From: an uncultured Rhodospirillaceae bacterium
GTDB lineage: Bacteria; Pseudomonadota; Alphaproteobacteria; Rhodospirillales; Magnetospirillaceae
DNA length: 64,000 nucleotides
Reading direction: 5' to 3'
NCBI GenBank assembly: GCA_937887565.1
Contig: CALABS010000043.1
Span: forward strand, 1-64,000
The position numbers were made by a program, and so were the translations under genes. Within the stretch, counting starts at the first letter, position 1. The number at the start of each line of letters is the position of its first letter. Of this stretch, positions 37,601 to 45,988 are shown in pieces. The notes below the pieces were generated by a model. The model searched no databases. It had not been told where the DNA came from and worked only from the letters and a program-made list of their open reading frames with translations.

Positions 37601-38222
37601 GTGCGTCTACGGCATGGAGGGGCCGGGCGGCTACCAGTTCGTCGGCCGCACCTGCCAGGTGTGGAACACCCACAAGGCGACGGCGGAATTCGCCCGTCCC
37701 TGGCTGCTGCGCTTCTTCGACCAGATCCGCTTCCACGAGGTGTCGGCGGACGAGCTGCTGGCCTTCCGCGAGGACTTCCCGCGCGGCAAGGCGCGGCTGG
37801 AAATCGAGGAGACCACCTTCCGCCTCGCCGACTATCGTCGCTTCCTGGCCGACAATGCCCGGTCCATCCAGGCGTTCAAGGCCGGCCAGCAGGCGGCCTT
37901 CGAGGCGGAGCGCGCCCGCTGGGAGGCGGCCGGCCAGTCCATGGCCGAGAGCGCCGAGCCGCCGCCTTCCGTCCCGGATGACGACCTGCCGCCCGGCGGC
38001 ACCGCCGTGGCCTGCCCGGTGCCGGGCAGCGTGTGGAAGGTGGAGGTGGCGGCCGGTGCGGCGGTGAAGGCCGGCGACGTGCTGGCCGTCATCGAATCCA
38101 TGAAGATGGAGATCCCGGTGGCCGCGCCCTGCGACGGCGTGGTGGCCGAGCTGCGCTGCGCCGAGGGCCGGGCGGTGGCGCTGGGCCAGACCCTGGCCGT
38201 GATCGTGGAGGCGGCGCCATGA
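34659..38222 (+). CDS. Biotin-dependent guanidine/urea carboxylase
   Basis: A 1187-residue enzyme that carboxylates guanidine (or urea) using ATP and bicarbonate. Order: biotin carboxylase (1-445; IHPGYGFLSENPAFA, KSTAGGGGIG, ERDCSAQRRNQKV, EVNTRLQVEHGVTEE), carboxyltransferase halves AHS2 (about 450-745; TVQDYPGRLGYWDVGVPPSGPMDH) and AHS1/KipI-like (about 780-1000), then a biotinyl domain with ESMKMEIP (Lys1149). There is no fused allophanate hydrolase, which is the next gene. ATG at 34659 preferred over the GTG one codon earlier. The riboswitch and deiminase partners favour guanidine over urea as substrate; substrate residues were not resolved by eye. Confidence 0.92.
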   Translation: MFTKVLIANRGAIACRIIRTLRRMGVASVAVYSEADRHSLHVAQADEAVCIGPAPAAQSYLDGDTILRAARQAGAQAIHPGYGFLSENPAFAEACAAAGIVFIGPRPADMRAFALKHTARDLAEKAGVPLAPGSGLLDDAAHARREAARMGYPVMLKSTAGGGGIGLQLCRSEEDLGPLFERVRRLAGNNFKDAGLFLEKYIERGRHIEVQIFGDGAGRVVALGERDCSAQRRNQKVVEETPAPGISAELRHQLCATAVRLGEAVGYANAGTVEFLYDTDTGAFHFLEVNTRLQVEHGVTEEVTGVDLVEWMLRQAAGEVLPLADHAERARGAAIQVRLYAEDPGRDFRPCSGLLTHVDWPEGARIETWVEAGTEVSPFYDPMIAKLIVTGADRAEALGRLRDALAATRLAGIETNLGYLRELAASPVFAAGGVTTRTLETFAYAPHSIEVLQPGTQTTVQDYPGRLGYWDVGVPPSGPMDHLSFRLANRAVGNPVGAAGLEITMSGPGLRFNLDTVICLTGAPMPATLDGTQVPFGEPVAVEAGQTLAVGTASDAGCRAYLAVRGGVDVPDYLGSRSTFTLGKFGGHGGRALLSGDILHVGRPVEGVAPRAVPLPEIGRAWEIGVLYGPHGAPDFFTDDDIAAFFAARWEVHYNSNRTGIRLIGPKPKWARADGGEAGLHPSNIHDNAYAVGAVDFTGDMPVILGPDGPSLGGFVCPVTIVQAELWKMGQLRPGDTVRFIPLAPDQAEAMERQQEESLTAPVPVAAPLGSPILGDIPAAGDRPRVVYRRAGDKYLLVEYGPLVLDLELRFRVHALMAWLKDHGPVGIVDLTPGIRSLQVHYDSRVLATHELVAVLRQAEAELPDNDAIEVPSRIVHLPLSWDDEATRLAIRKYMQSVRADAPWCPSNIEFIRRINGLDDIADVKRVVFEASYLVLGLGDVYLGAPVATPVDPRHRLVTTKYNPARTWTPENAVGIGGAYMCVYGMEGPGGYQFVGRTCQVWNTHKATAEFARPWLLRFFDQIRFHEVSADELLAFREDFPRGKARLEIEETTFRLADYRRFLADNARSIQAFKAGQQAAFEAERARWEAAGQSMAESAEPPPSVPDDDLPPGGTAVACPVPGSVWKVEVAAGAAVKAGDVLAVIESMKMEIPVAAPCDGVVAELRCAEGRAVALGQTLAVIVEAAP

Positions 38223-39976
38223 CGCTGGACATCTTGACCCTCGAATCCGGCTACGCCGACGGCAGCCTGACTCCCGAGGCGGTGCTGGACGAGGTCTATG
38301 CCCGCATCGCCGCCCGGGGCGAGCGGCCGGTGTGGATCACCCTGGTTCCCAGGGACAAGGCCTTGGCCGCCCTGGCCGGGGCTCCGCGCGGGCCGCTGTG
38401 GGGAATTCCCTTCGCGGTGAAGGACAATATCGACGTGGCCGGCCTGCCGACCACGGCGGCCTGCCCCGACTTCGCCTATGTCCCCGAGCGGTCGGCGCGG
38501 GTGGTGGAACTGCTGGAGCAGGCCGGCGCGGTCCTGGTCGGCAAGACCAACATGGACCAGTTCGCCACCGGCTTGGTGGGCACCCGCACCCCCTACGGCA
38601 TCTGTTCGTCGGTGTTCAGCGCCGAGCATATCGCGGGCGGCTCCAGCTCGGGGTCGGCGGTGGCGGTGGCGGCGGGGCTGGTGTCCTTCGCCCTGGGGAC
38701 CGACACCGCCGGCTCGGGGCGGGTGCCGGCGGCCTTCAACGGCATCGTGGGCCTCAAGCCCACCAAGGGGCTGGTCAGCACAAGGGGCGTGCTGCCGGCC
38801 TGCCGCACCCAGGACTGCGTGTCGGTGTTCGCCGCCACTACCGCCGACGCGCTGGCGGTGCTGGAGGTGGCGGGCCGCTACGATCCCGAGGACCCGTTCG
38901 CCCGTCCCGCGCCGGTCGCCCTCCGGGCCGAGGCCTGGCCCAACGGCTTCCGCGTCGGCGTGCCGGCCGAGGGGCTGGACTTCTTCGACGACGGCGAGGC
39001 CGAACGCCTGTACCGGCAGGCGGTGGAGCGCGTGGAGGGATTGGGCGGCGTCGCCGTTCCCATCGATTTCACGCCCTTCGCCGAGGCGGCGCGGCTGCTC
39101 TATTCGGGGCCGTGGGTGGCCGAGCGGCTGGCCGCCGTCAAGGATTTCGTCCGCGCCCGGCCCGGCGCCATGGACGACACCGTTCGCGCCATCGTCGCCG
39201 GTGCCGAGGGACTGAGCGCGGTGGCGGCCTTCGAGGGCTTCTATCGGCTGGCGGAACTGACCCGGGCGGCCGAGGCCCAATGGGCGCGCATGGACGTGCT
39301 GCTGCTGCCCACCACCGGCACCATCTACCGCATCGACGAGGTGCTGGCCGACCCGGTGCGGCTGAACACCAACCTGGGCGCCTACACCAATTTCGTCAAC
39401 CTGATGGACCTGTCGGCCATCGCGGTGCCGGCCGGGCGGCGCCCCGACGGCCTGCCGTTCGGGGTGACGCTGCTGGGCCGCGCCTTCCAGGACGGCCGGC
39501 TGGCGACCCTGGCCGACCGGCTGCACCGGGCGCTGCCCGGCGCGGTGGTCCCGGGGCCGGTGGTCGCGCCCCAAGCGGCGGCCGACCGGGTGGCGGTGGC
39601 GGTGGTCGGCGCCCATCTCGCCGGCCAGCCGCTGCACGGCCAACTGGTCGAGCGCGGGGCGCGCCTTGTCGCCACCACCCGCACGGCGGCCGGCTACAGC
39701 CTCTACGCCCTGGCGGGCACCATGCCGGCCAAGCCCGGCCTGGTCTTCGACGGCGTCGGCAAGGGAGGGATCGAGGTCGAGGTCTACGAGATGGACCATG
39801 CCGCCTTCGGCGGCTTCGTCGCCCTGATCCCGTCGCCGCTGGGCATCGGCACCGTGACGCTGGCCGACGGCGCGCGGGTCAAGGGCTTCCTGTGCGAGGC
39901 CCACGCCGTGGCCGGCGCCAAGGACATCACCTCCCTCGGCGGCTGGCGGGCATGGCTGGCTACAGATAGTCGGTGA
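38219..39976 (+). CDS. atzF: Allophanate hydrolase (AtzF type)
   Basis: A 585-residue amidase-signature enzyme that splits allophanate to ammonia and CO2. The catalytic Lys is in FAVKDNIDV (Lys68), the cis-Ser in GGSSSGSAVAVA (about 142) and the nucleophile in TDTAGSGRVPA (Ser166). A C-terminal domain (about 450-585; PGLVFDGVGKGGIEVEVYEM, GFLCEAHAVAGAKDITSLGGW) is typical of AtzF/DUR1,2. The start overlaps the carboxylase stop (ATGA). It closes the guanidine pathway and overlaps the convergent flgL by 17 bases. Confidence 0.94.
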   Translation: MTLDILTLESGYADGSLTPEAVLDEVYARIAARGERPVWITLVPRDKALAALAGAPRGPLWGIPFAVKDNIDVAGLPTTAACPDFAYVPERSARVVELLEQAGAVLVGKTNMDQFATGLVGTRTPYGICSSVFSAEHIAGGSSSGSAVAVAAGLVSFALGTDTAGSGRVPAAFNGIVGLKPTKGLVSTRGVLPACRTQDCVSVFAATTADALAVLEVAGRYDPEDPFARPAPVALRAEAWPNGFRVGVPAEGLDFFDDGEAERLYRQAVERVEGLGGVAVPIDFTPFAEAARLLYSGPWVAERLAAVKDFVRARPGAMDDTVRAIVAGAEGLSAVAAFEGFYRLAELTRAAEAQWARMDVLLLPTTGTIYRIDEVLADPVRLNTNLGAYTNFVNLMDLSAIAVPAGRRPDGLPFGVTLLGRAFQDGRLATLADRLHRALPGAVVPGPVVAPQAAADRVAVAVVGAHLAGQPLHGQLVERGARLVATTRTAAGYSLYALAGTMPAKPGLVFDGVGKGGIEVEVYEMDHAAFGGFVALIPSPLGIGTVTLADGARVKGFLCEAHAVAGAKDITSLGGWRAWLATDSR

Positions 39977-40865
39977 GCGACAGGCCGGTGACCTTGGCGA
40001 GCGCGCTGTAGGAGGCCTGCAAAGCCGTCTCGTACTGGGCAATCTGGACGCTGACGGCGGCGACGTCCACCGCCTTGATGTCCTTGACCATGGTGGACAT
40101 CAGCGAGGAGGCCGTGTCCTGGCGGGCCAGCGCGTCCTCCAGCCGGCCGGCGGACAGCCCGAGGCGTCCCTGGACCGACAGCAGGGCGTCCAATGCCTCG
40201 GTCGCCAGGTCATACGCCTCGGTGAGGGAGTCCGCGTCGAGATCGGCATTGTCCACATGCGCCAGGATGTTGGCGGCACGCAGCGCCTTTTCGAAGCCGG
40301 CGCCGTCGGCGGTGACCCCATAGTCCAGCACCTGCTGGTCGGAGGTTCGAACCGACATCGTCTCGCCGTCGCCCAGATAGTAGGCGGTGTCCGCCGTGGA
40401 CGGAATCGACGGGGTCGCCAGCGCCGCCGTGTCGACCGGGGCCGTGTCGCTGCGGCTGCCGGCGAACAGGTAGCGCCCGTCCACCCGCAGGTTCATCAGC
40501 GCGGCAAGATCCTCCAGCGTGCCGGTGCCGATGGCGGCGTAGTCGGTGGTGCCCGAGGCGTCGGCGGTGGCGGCGCCGAGTGTCGTCCGCAAGGTGGTCA
40601 GGGCGTCGATGACGTCGCCGACCGCGTCGTACATGGCGTTGGCGCGGTCCAACGCGGTCTGGGTGTTGTCCGACCATGCCGTCGTCCTGGCCATCGCGGT
40701 TTCCAGCGAGATCATCCGCGCCGCCTGGCCGGACAGGTTGGCGTAGGTGTCGGTCACCAGGCCCGAGGCGCTGGCGGTCTGCTTCTCGGCCAGCCGCGAC
40801 TGGATCGTCGTGGCCGATCGCAGCATCAGCGACGACAGGCCGAAGGTGGAGACGCGCTCGATCAT
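39960..40865 (-). CDS. flgL: Flagellar hook-filament junction protein FlgL (HAP3)
   Basis: A 301-residue flagellin-like junction protein with helical termini: MIERVSTFGLSSLMLRSATTIQSRLAEKQTASASG at the N-terminus and a C-terminal helix ending VSVQIAQYETALQASYSALAKVTGLSLTDYL. The middle (GTLEDLAALMNLRVDGRYLFAGSRSDTAPVD) matches FlgL. Last gene of the minus-strand flagellar run; 2 bases separate it from flgK. Confidence 0.93.
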   Translation of the reverse strand: MIERVSTFGLSSLMLRSATTIQSRLAEKQTASASGLVTDTYANLSGQAARMISLETAMARTTAWSDNTQTALDRANAMYDAVGDVIDALTTLRTTLGAATADASGTTDYAAIGTGTLEDLAALMNLRVDGRYLFAGSRSDTAPVDTAALATPSIPSTADTAYYLGDGETMSVRTSDQQVLDYGVTADGAGFEKALRAANILAHVDNADLDADSLTEAYDLATEALDALLSVQGRLGLSAGRLEDALARQDTASSLMSTMVKDIKAVDVAAVSVQIAQYETALQASYSALAKVTGLSLTDYL

Positions 40866-40867
40866 GG

Positions 40868-42565
40868 CTACCTCACCGCCTGGAGAAGGGTGTCGAACAT
40901 TTCCTGCACCGCCGCCAGCACCTGGGCCGACGCCGAATAGGCGCTCTCCAGCTCGCTGATGCGGGCGGTTTCCTCGTCGATGTTGACGCCATAACGGGAC
41001 GCGAAGGCGTCGGTCAGCGCCGTGAGCGCGGTTTCCTTGCCGGTGGCGGTGGCCTCGGCTTGGTTCAGCAGGCTGCCCACGTCCGCCACCAGCGTGGCGG
41101 CGGAATCGCCGAGGCCCGCGTCCGCCAGGGCGTCGGCCATGGCCTGGGCCAAGGTTCCCGAACCGCCCGAGACCGCCACGTCGCCGGCCGCAAGGGCGGC
41201 GTCGGAATTGACGACGGCGACTGGCAACCGGGTGGGATCGGCCAGCAGGGCGGAGGCGACGGCGATGTCCTCCGCCCCTTTGCCCGTCAGCACGTCGTTG
41301 AGGCCGAAGGCCGAGGATACGGTCTTGCCGCCGATGTCGCCTCCCGAGACGGCGACGCCGGTTCCGCTCGCGGTCGCCGCCAGGGTCAGCCGCCCGTCGG
41401 CGTCCAGGGAGGCGCCCAGACCCGGCACCGCGTTGAGCGCGCCGACCAGGTCGTCCACGGTCGTCAGGGTGGAGAGGTCGATGTCGGCGACGGTGACGGC
41501 GAGCCCATCGGCATCGGTGACCACCACCCGCAAGGTGCCGGTGGCGGACAGGGCGTCGGTCCCGGCCAGGCCGGTGGCGGCTCCGGTGAGCGACTGCGGC
41601 GGCGGGGCGGCGCTGCCGGTGTTGGCGAGCCCGTTCATGGTGTCGATCAGGCCGGCGGCGATGGAATCCAGGTCGGTCTGGACGGCCGGCAGGGTGGTGT
41701 CGCGCAATTCGACCAGGGCGGCCAACTGGCCCGACCGGATGTCGCCGGTGATGTCGATGCCGTTGACCCAGATGCCGTCGAGGCCGGAGGGATAGGCGGA
41801 CTGCGAGGTGACGGTGCTGGCGGCGTCGTGGCCCAGCAGGTGGACCTGGGCGGTGACCAGGGGCTGGCCACCGGAGGTGTAGACCTTCATGGCCCCAGTC
41901 GAATCGGTGAAGTAGGTCACGTCCATCAGCGCCGCCAGGTCGCGCACCGCGTTCATCCGCTGGTCCTCCAGGTCGGCGGTGGACTGGCCGGCGGACTGGG
42001 CGCGGGTGATGGAGTCGTTGAGGTCGTCGATGGCGACCAGGGCCTGGTTGATCTCCTGGACCGCCGTTTCGATGGCGGCGTCCGCCTGCTGGCGCAGGGA
42101 CTGGACGCCGTCCGAGGTCTCCCGAAGCTCCGTCGCGGCGTCGTCGAGTGCCAGGGCGACCTGCGATTTCAGCGTATCGCTCTCGGGGGTGGTCGCCAGC
42201 GCCTCCAGGGACGAGGCGAGGGAGGCGAGGCCGGCGGCCAATGTGTCGCCGCTCCCGTCCTCCGATGACAGGCTGCCCAGCATGTCGCCCACCAGCCGCA
42301 GGTACTGCGCCGCGACCGAGGCCTCGCCGTCGGCCGAGGTGGCGGAGACGATGCTCCGTAGCAGGTTGGCGTTGACGGCGCTGGCGATGCCGGTGACAGT
42401 GACGCCGGTTCCGGTTCCGCCGGTGACCCGCGAGGCCACCGTCGCGGACTTGACCGTATAGCCTTCGGTATCCGCGTTGGCGATGTTGGACGCCGCCACG
42501 CCGAGGCGGGTCTGGATCGCCTGCAGCGAGCTGGTGGCCGAACCCAGGGCGAAATTAAGGGACAT
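40868..42565 (-). CDS. flgK: Flagellar hook-associated protein FlgK (HAP1)
   Basis: A 565-residue junction protein. The N-terminus is typical (ALGSATSSLQAIQTRLGVAASNIANADTEGYTV), as are the early coiled region with VQEINQALVAIDDLNDSITRAQSAG and the C-terminus (GVNIDEETARISELESAYSASAQVLAAVQEMFDTLLQAVR). The central part is Ala/Thr/Ser-rich and variable. Exported through the flagellar apparatus, hence no signal peptide. A FlgN-like chaperone gene precedes it by 24 bases. Confidence 0.94.
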   Translation of the reverse strand: MSLNFALGSATSSLQAIQTRLGVAASNIANADTEGYTVKSATVASRVTGGTGTGVTVTGIASAVNANLLRSIVSATSADGEASVAAQYLRLVGDMLGSLSSEDGSGDTLAAGLASLASSLEALATTPESDTLKSQVALALDDAATELRETSDGVQSLRQQADAAIETAVQEINQALVAIDDLNDSITRAQSAGQSTADLEDQRMNAVRDLAALMDVTYFTDSTGAMKVYTSGGQPLVTAQVHLLGHDAASTVTSQSAYPSGLDGIWVNGIDITGDIRSGQLAALVELRDTTLPAVQTDLDSIAAGLIDTMNGLANTGSAAPPPQSLTGAATGLAGTDALSATGTLRVVVTDADGLAVTVADIDLSTLTTVDDLVGALNAVPGLGASLDADGRLTLAATASGTGVAVSGGDIGGKTVSSAFGLNDVLTGKGAEDIAVASALLADPTRLPVAVVNSDAALAAGDVAVSGGSGTLAQAMADALADAGLGDSAATLVADVGSLLNQAEATATGKETALTALTDAFASRYGVNIDEETARISELESAYSASAQVLAAVQEMFDTLLQAVR

Positions 42566-42589
42566 CGTCGCCTCCTCCGCGCCTGATGG

Positions 42590-43057
42590 TCAGGCGTGGT
42601 AATCGGTGCCAAGGCAGGACAGCCGGGCCGCCAGCGGCACGCCGCCGTCGGATCGGTAGCCGGCACCGGAGGCGCGGCTGTCGCCGTCGAGCGCGTCGAG
42701 GACGGCCTGGACCCGCTGCCGCGACGCTTCCATGGCGGCTTCGAGCCTGGCGGCGTTCTCGGCCGCCAGCGCGCGCAGGCGGACCACCGAGTCCATCAGG
42801 GCGCGGACGGTGGCGGGGTCGCCGGCCAGCAGGCGGTCGGCGTCGGCGGCGACTTCGTCCCAGAGGTCGGCGTAGGTGTCCGACAGGTCGATCTTGCGCT
42901 CGGAAACCTCCGATTGACCGGCGGGGTAGCCGGCGGACAGCAAGGCGTTCTCCTCGGCGATGGCGTCGGCCAGGTCCGTCACCACCTCCAGCAGCGAGGC
43001 GGCGACGTCGGGGGCGTGGCGGGGCACGACGTATTCGGTCGGGGCGATGGGGTGCAT
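42590..43057 (-). CDS. flgN: Putative FlgN-type flagellar export chaperone
   Basis: A 155-residue all-helical protein (APDVAASLLEVVTDLADAIAEENALLSAG, VSERKIDLSDTYADLWDE, VVRLRALAAENAARLEAAMEASRQRVQAVLD). Size, the E/K helix pattern and the place directly before flgK-flgL fit FlgN, the cytoplasmic chaperone for those two proteins. FlgN sequences diverge strongly, so this is partly by position. The ATG at 43057 lies 1 base after the preceding stop. Confidence 0.6.
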   Translation of the reverse strand: MHPIAPTEYVVPRHAPDVAASLLEVVTDLADAIAEENALLSAGYPAGQSEVSERKIDLSDTYADLWDEVAADADRLLAGDPATVRALMDSVVRLRALAAENAARLEAAMEASRQRVQAVLDALDGDSRASGAGYRSDGGVPLAARLSCLGTDYHA

Positions 43058-43058
43058 C

Positions 43059-43415
43059 TCAGCCTCCCTTGCGGCTGGAGTGGATGATCCGGGCGCCCTG
43101 GCCATAGGCGCGCGACGCATCGGAGTGCCGGTTGGCGGTGCGCAGGTCGTCGGCCAGCGCGTCGAGTTCCGCCTGCAGGGCCGCGATCAGGCCTTCGAGG
43201 TCGTGGATCGACACCATCAGGCTGGCGCGGAACATTCGCCGGCGGTGAGCGGGTAGGACGCGGAGCTGCTCGGCGACTCGCACCGCGAGCGCCTTGGCGG
43301 CTTCGTCGCCGGGGCCGTCGCCGGAGAAGGTCTCGCGGATTTCGGCGATCATCCGCCTTGCGCGGATCTCGGCCAGGGGGACGACGGTGCGGCTCGATGT
43401 CGTGGTGGTGGGCAT
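43059..43415 (-). CDS. Small flagellar-cluster protein of unknown function
   Basis: A 118-residue protein I do not recognise. A Thr/Ser start (MPTTTTSSRTVVPLAEIRARRM) is followed by helices (AAKALAVRVAEQLRVLPAHRRRMFRASLMVSIHDLEGLIAALQAELDALADDLRT) and a basic tail. No signal or membrane segment. It sits between flgE and the flgN-like gene, 22 and 1 bases away, so it is co-transcribed with hook genes; a regulatory or chaperone role is possible. Confidence 0.65.
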   Translation of the reverse strand: MPTTTTSSRTVVPLAEIRARRMIAEIRETFSGDGPGDEAAKALAVRVAEQLRVLPAHRRRMFRASLMVSIHDLEGLIAALQAELDALADDLRTANRHSDASRAYGQGARIIHSSRKGG

Positions 43416-43437
43416 GGATGTTCCCTTTCAGGCGTGC

Positions 43438-44718
43438 TCAGCGGACGGCCGAGATCAGTTCGTCGAACATGTCCTTGGTGGTGTTGATCACCTGCGAGGC
43501 GGCGGAATAGGCCTGCTGGGCGACGATCATCCGGGTGAACTCGTCGCCGGTGTCCACCGTCGACGCCTCCAGGGCGCTGGCGGTGACGGTGGCGACGCCG
43601 TCCTTGCCGGCCTCGTGCAGGGTGTAGCCGCCCGAGGCGACGGTCTCCTCGTAGACGCCGCCGCTCAGGGCTGACAGGCCGTTGACATTGTTGAAGGTGG
43701 CGACGGCAAGCTTGTAGATGGCCAGCGATTGGCCGTTGTCGTAGTTGGCCATGACGGTGCCGTCGGCGGCGACGCTGACGTCGGTGAAGTTGCCGTATTC
43801 GATGCCGTCGCCGGTGATGCTGGTGACGCTGATGGCGTCCTCGGTGCCCTTCTGGGTCAGGCGGTTGCCGCTGCCCGAACTGCCGATATCGACGGCGACG
43901 GTGCTGGCGGCGGCGCCGGTGGTCCAGCCGGTGATCGATGCCGAGACCGTGGTGGGGTTGCCCAGGCTGTCGGTGATGGCCGACAGGTTGCCGTCGCTGT
44001 CGAAGGTGATGGTGTAGGGGCCGCCCGAGATGGTGCCGGTGGTGGTGGTGGCGTCGGAGCTGAGCACCGGGTCCGAGAACGACAGCTCCCATTCGTTGGA
44101 GGCGGTCTTCTCGTAGGTCATGGTCACCGTGTGGGATTCGCCCAGGCTGTCGATGACCTCCATGGTCGCGGTCTCGGTGTCGCCGACGCTGGCGCCGGCG
44201 GGCAGGTTGGCCTTGACGGCGACGTTCTCGGTGGCGGCCGCGATGCCCGAATAACGGTTGACGTTGATCGGCGACAGCGTGCCGGTGCTGTTGCTGGACG
44301 ACAGCAGCACATTGCCGTCGGCGTCGGTCTCCCAGCCCTGCAGGTAGTAGTTTCCCAGGCAGAGATAGCCGTTCTTGTCGACCTCGAACTCGCCGTTGCG
44401 GGTGAAATAGGGCTGCTTGCTGTCGAGGCCGTAGGTGACGACGAAGAAGCCGGTGCCGTCCAGGGCCAGGTCGGTGGAGTTGGTGGTGCCCGAGATCAGG
44501 CCCTGGGCGCCGACATTCTGGCGCACCGACGAGGTCACGCCGCCCGAGGGATAGGTCGTGGTGCTGTACTGCTGGGTGACCAGCGACTTGAACGAGGTGG
44601 TCACCGCCTTGTAGCCGGTGGTGCTGGAATTGGCGAGGTTGTCCGACACCATGGCCAGGGCCTGGCTCTGGGCCTTGAGCGCGGACACGGCGGAATTCAT
44701 GGCTCCTGCGAGGCTCAT
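43438..44718 (-). CDS. flgE: Flagellar hook protein FlgE
   Basis: A 426-residue hook subunit. The N-terminus is the rod/hook family type (LAGAMNSAVSALKAQSQALAMVSDNLANSSTTGYKAVTTSF) and is followed by GTTNSTDLALDGTGFFVV. The C-terminus ends EASTVDTGDEFTRMIVAQQAYSAASQVINTTKDMFDELISAVR, also typical. The middle is Thr/Ser-rich and variable. It follows flgD, the hook cap, after 12 bases on the same strand. Confidence 0.95.
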   Translation of the reverse strand: MSLAGAMNSAVSALKAQSQALAMVSDNLANSSTTGYKAVTTSFKSLVTQQYSTTTYPSGGVTSSVRQNVGAQGLISGTTNSTDLALDGTGFFVVTYGLDSKQPYFTRNGEFEVDKNGYLCLGNYYLQGWETDADGNVLLSSSNSTGTLSPINVNRYSGIAAATENVAVKANLPAGASVGDTETATMEVIDSLGESHTVTMTYEKTASNEWELSFSDPVLSSDATTTTGTISGGPYTITFDSDGNLSAITDSLGNPTTVSASITGWTTGAAASTVAVDIGSSGSGNRLTQKGTEDAISVTSITGDGIEYGNFTDVSVAADGTVMANYDNGQSLAIYKLAVATFNNVNGLSALSGGVYEETVASGGYTLHEAGKDGVATVTASALEASTVDTGDEFTRMIVAQQAYSAASQVINTTKDMFDELISAVR

Positions 44719-44730
44719 GGCCGTTCTCCC

Positions 44731-45402
44731 CTAGGCGATCAGGCGGGTGATGGCGTCCAGCGCGATGCCGGTGTCGCCCAGTTCCAGCACGACGGTGCCG
44801 TCCACCGAGCTGACCCCGGTGACCGTGCCGCTGACGGTGGTGGCGGTGGCGATCGTCGCGCCAGACGAATCCTCGGCGGCGACGGTCAGCGTGTAGGCGC
44901 CCTCGGGAACGGTGTTGCCGTCGGCGTCCTTGCCGTCCCATTCCAGGGCATGACTGCCGGCGTCGGTTTCGCCCGACCCGGTCCACACGACGTCGCCGTC
45001 CTCGTTGGTGATGGTCAGGGTGACCGACGCCGCGTCGCTGGCCAGAACGTAGCCCCACGATGCGTCGGGGGCGCCGTCGGCGCCGACGGTCAGCGTGTCG
45101 CCCTCGGTCTCGACGGTGCGGCCCACATAGCCGACGCCGGTGCTCATGGAGAAGGCGTTGAGCGACCCCATGATCTCGTCCAGCTTCTCGTTGGTGTTGA
45201 TCTGCTGTTCGAGGTTCGAGTACTGCACCAACTGGCTGGTGAACTCGCTGGTGTCGGTGGGATCGAGCGGGTCCTGAGTCTTCAGCTGCGTGGTCAGCAG
45301 CTGCAGAAACATATCGTAGTTCGCCGAGAGCGCCTGGGACGACGAAGACGTCGAACTGGCGGCCGTCGTGTCGGGGGTCGTATAGATGATTGCGGTGCCC
45401 AT
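44731..45402 (-). CDS. flgD: Flagellar hook assembly protein FlgD
   Basis: A 223-residue hook-cap protein. The N-terminal motif is SANYDMFLQLLTTQLKTQDPLDPTDTSEFTSQLVQYSNLEQQ, then a FlgD Ig-like region with GSHALEWDGKDADGNTVPEGAYTLTVAAED. Its start is followed upstream by a 229-base gap to the next gene, the largest in the flagellar block, so a promoter for flgD-flgE-...-flgL probably lies there; I saw no convincing sigma-54 or sigma-28 site. Confidence 0.93.
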   Translation of the reverse strand: MGTAIIYTTPDTTAASSTSSSSQALSANYDMFLQLLTTQLKTQDPLDPTDTSEFTSQLVQYSNLEQQINTNEKLDEIMGSLNAFSMSTGVGYVGRTVETEGDTLTVGADGAPDASWGYVLASDAASVTLTITNEDGDVVWTGSGETDAGSHALEWDGKDADGNTVPEGAYTLTVAAEDSSGATIATATTVSGTVTGVSSVDGTVVLELGDTGIALDAITRLIA

Positions 45403-45631
45403 GGCGCGCTCCGTTGAAGAGAGGCCAGCGAACTTGTCGCTGTTGTCTCTTCTACGGAGCGGCGAACCGCATCGGGCGCGGATTTTTTATTGTGGACGCC
45501 GGGCGCTGTTCAATGCCATGCGCATCCGAACGGCTGGGATGTTCTTATACGGACGGCGCCAGAGGATCAGGCGCGCGATCGCGCCGCCTGGTGGAAAAAA
45601 CCTGGACGGTGCCGCGCGGGCGGGTGCCGCC

Positions 45632-45889
45632 TCACTCCTCGTCCGAGGGATCGGCGGCCCCCGACGCGCGCATGATGCGGTCGATCAGGCCGGCCGGGGC
45701 GCGCGGCTGCTCGGCGCGCAGCGATTGGTCGAGGGCGAGCGCCTCGTTCAGGCGCTCCACGGCGCGCGGCGAACTGGCGAGCAGGCGTTCCGCCGCCTCG
45801 CGTTCGGTCGTGGGCCAGGATTTGAGGGACGCACCCAGGGAGTCGAGCAGGTCCGAGAACCGCTCATGAGACATGATGTCGGTAGTCAT
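45632..45889 (-). CDS. Small protein of unknown function between fliS and flgD
   Basis: An 85-residue protein (start MTTDIMSHERF; an internal ATG would give 80). One helical domain: FSDLLDSLGASLKSWPTTEREAAERLLASSPRAVERLNEALALDQSLRA, then a Pro and acidic tail. The pattern of a WP followed by R..A..LL...P.A resembles short N-terminal segments of alphaproteobacterial anti-sigma-like proteins, but the match is weak. No membrane helix. It lies 99 bases after fliS. A dyad CGGCT-GATTC-TGCCG (45922-45936), one base off the array near 50.2 kb, sits 33 bases before the start. Confidence 0.55.
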   Translation of the reverse strand: MTTDIMSHERFSDLLDSLGASLKSWPTTEREAAERLLASSPRAVERLNEALALDQSLRAEQPRAPAGLIDRIMRASGAADPSDEE

Positions 45890-45988
45890 GGCGCCTTCAC
45901 TTCTCGTCGGCGTTTCACGTCCGGCTGATTCTGCCGTTCGCGCCATCCTACCGGAGTTCCATCCGGGCGACAATGTCGGCAGTCTGGC

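Noticed and set aside
34608..37736. 1042-codon open frame opposite the guanidine carboxylase
   Set aside because: Antisense shadow of a strongly biased GC-rich gene; the translation is low-complexity (H, G, Q, R rich) with no domain.
45500..45525. Sigma-54-like TGGCATTGAACAGCGC before flgD on the minus strand
   Set aside because: Only 9 bases separate GG and GC; the strict spacing is 10.
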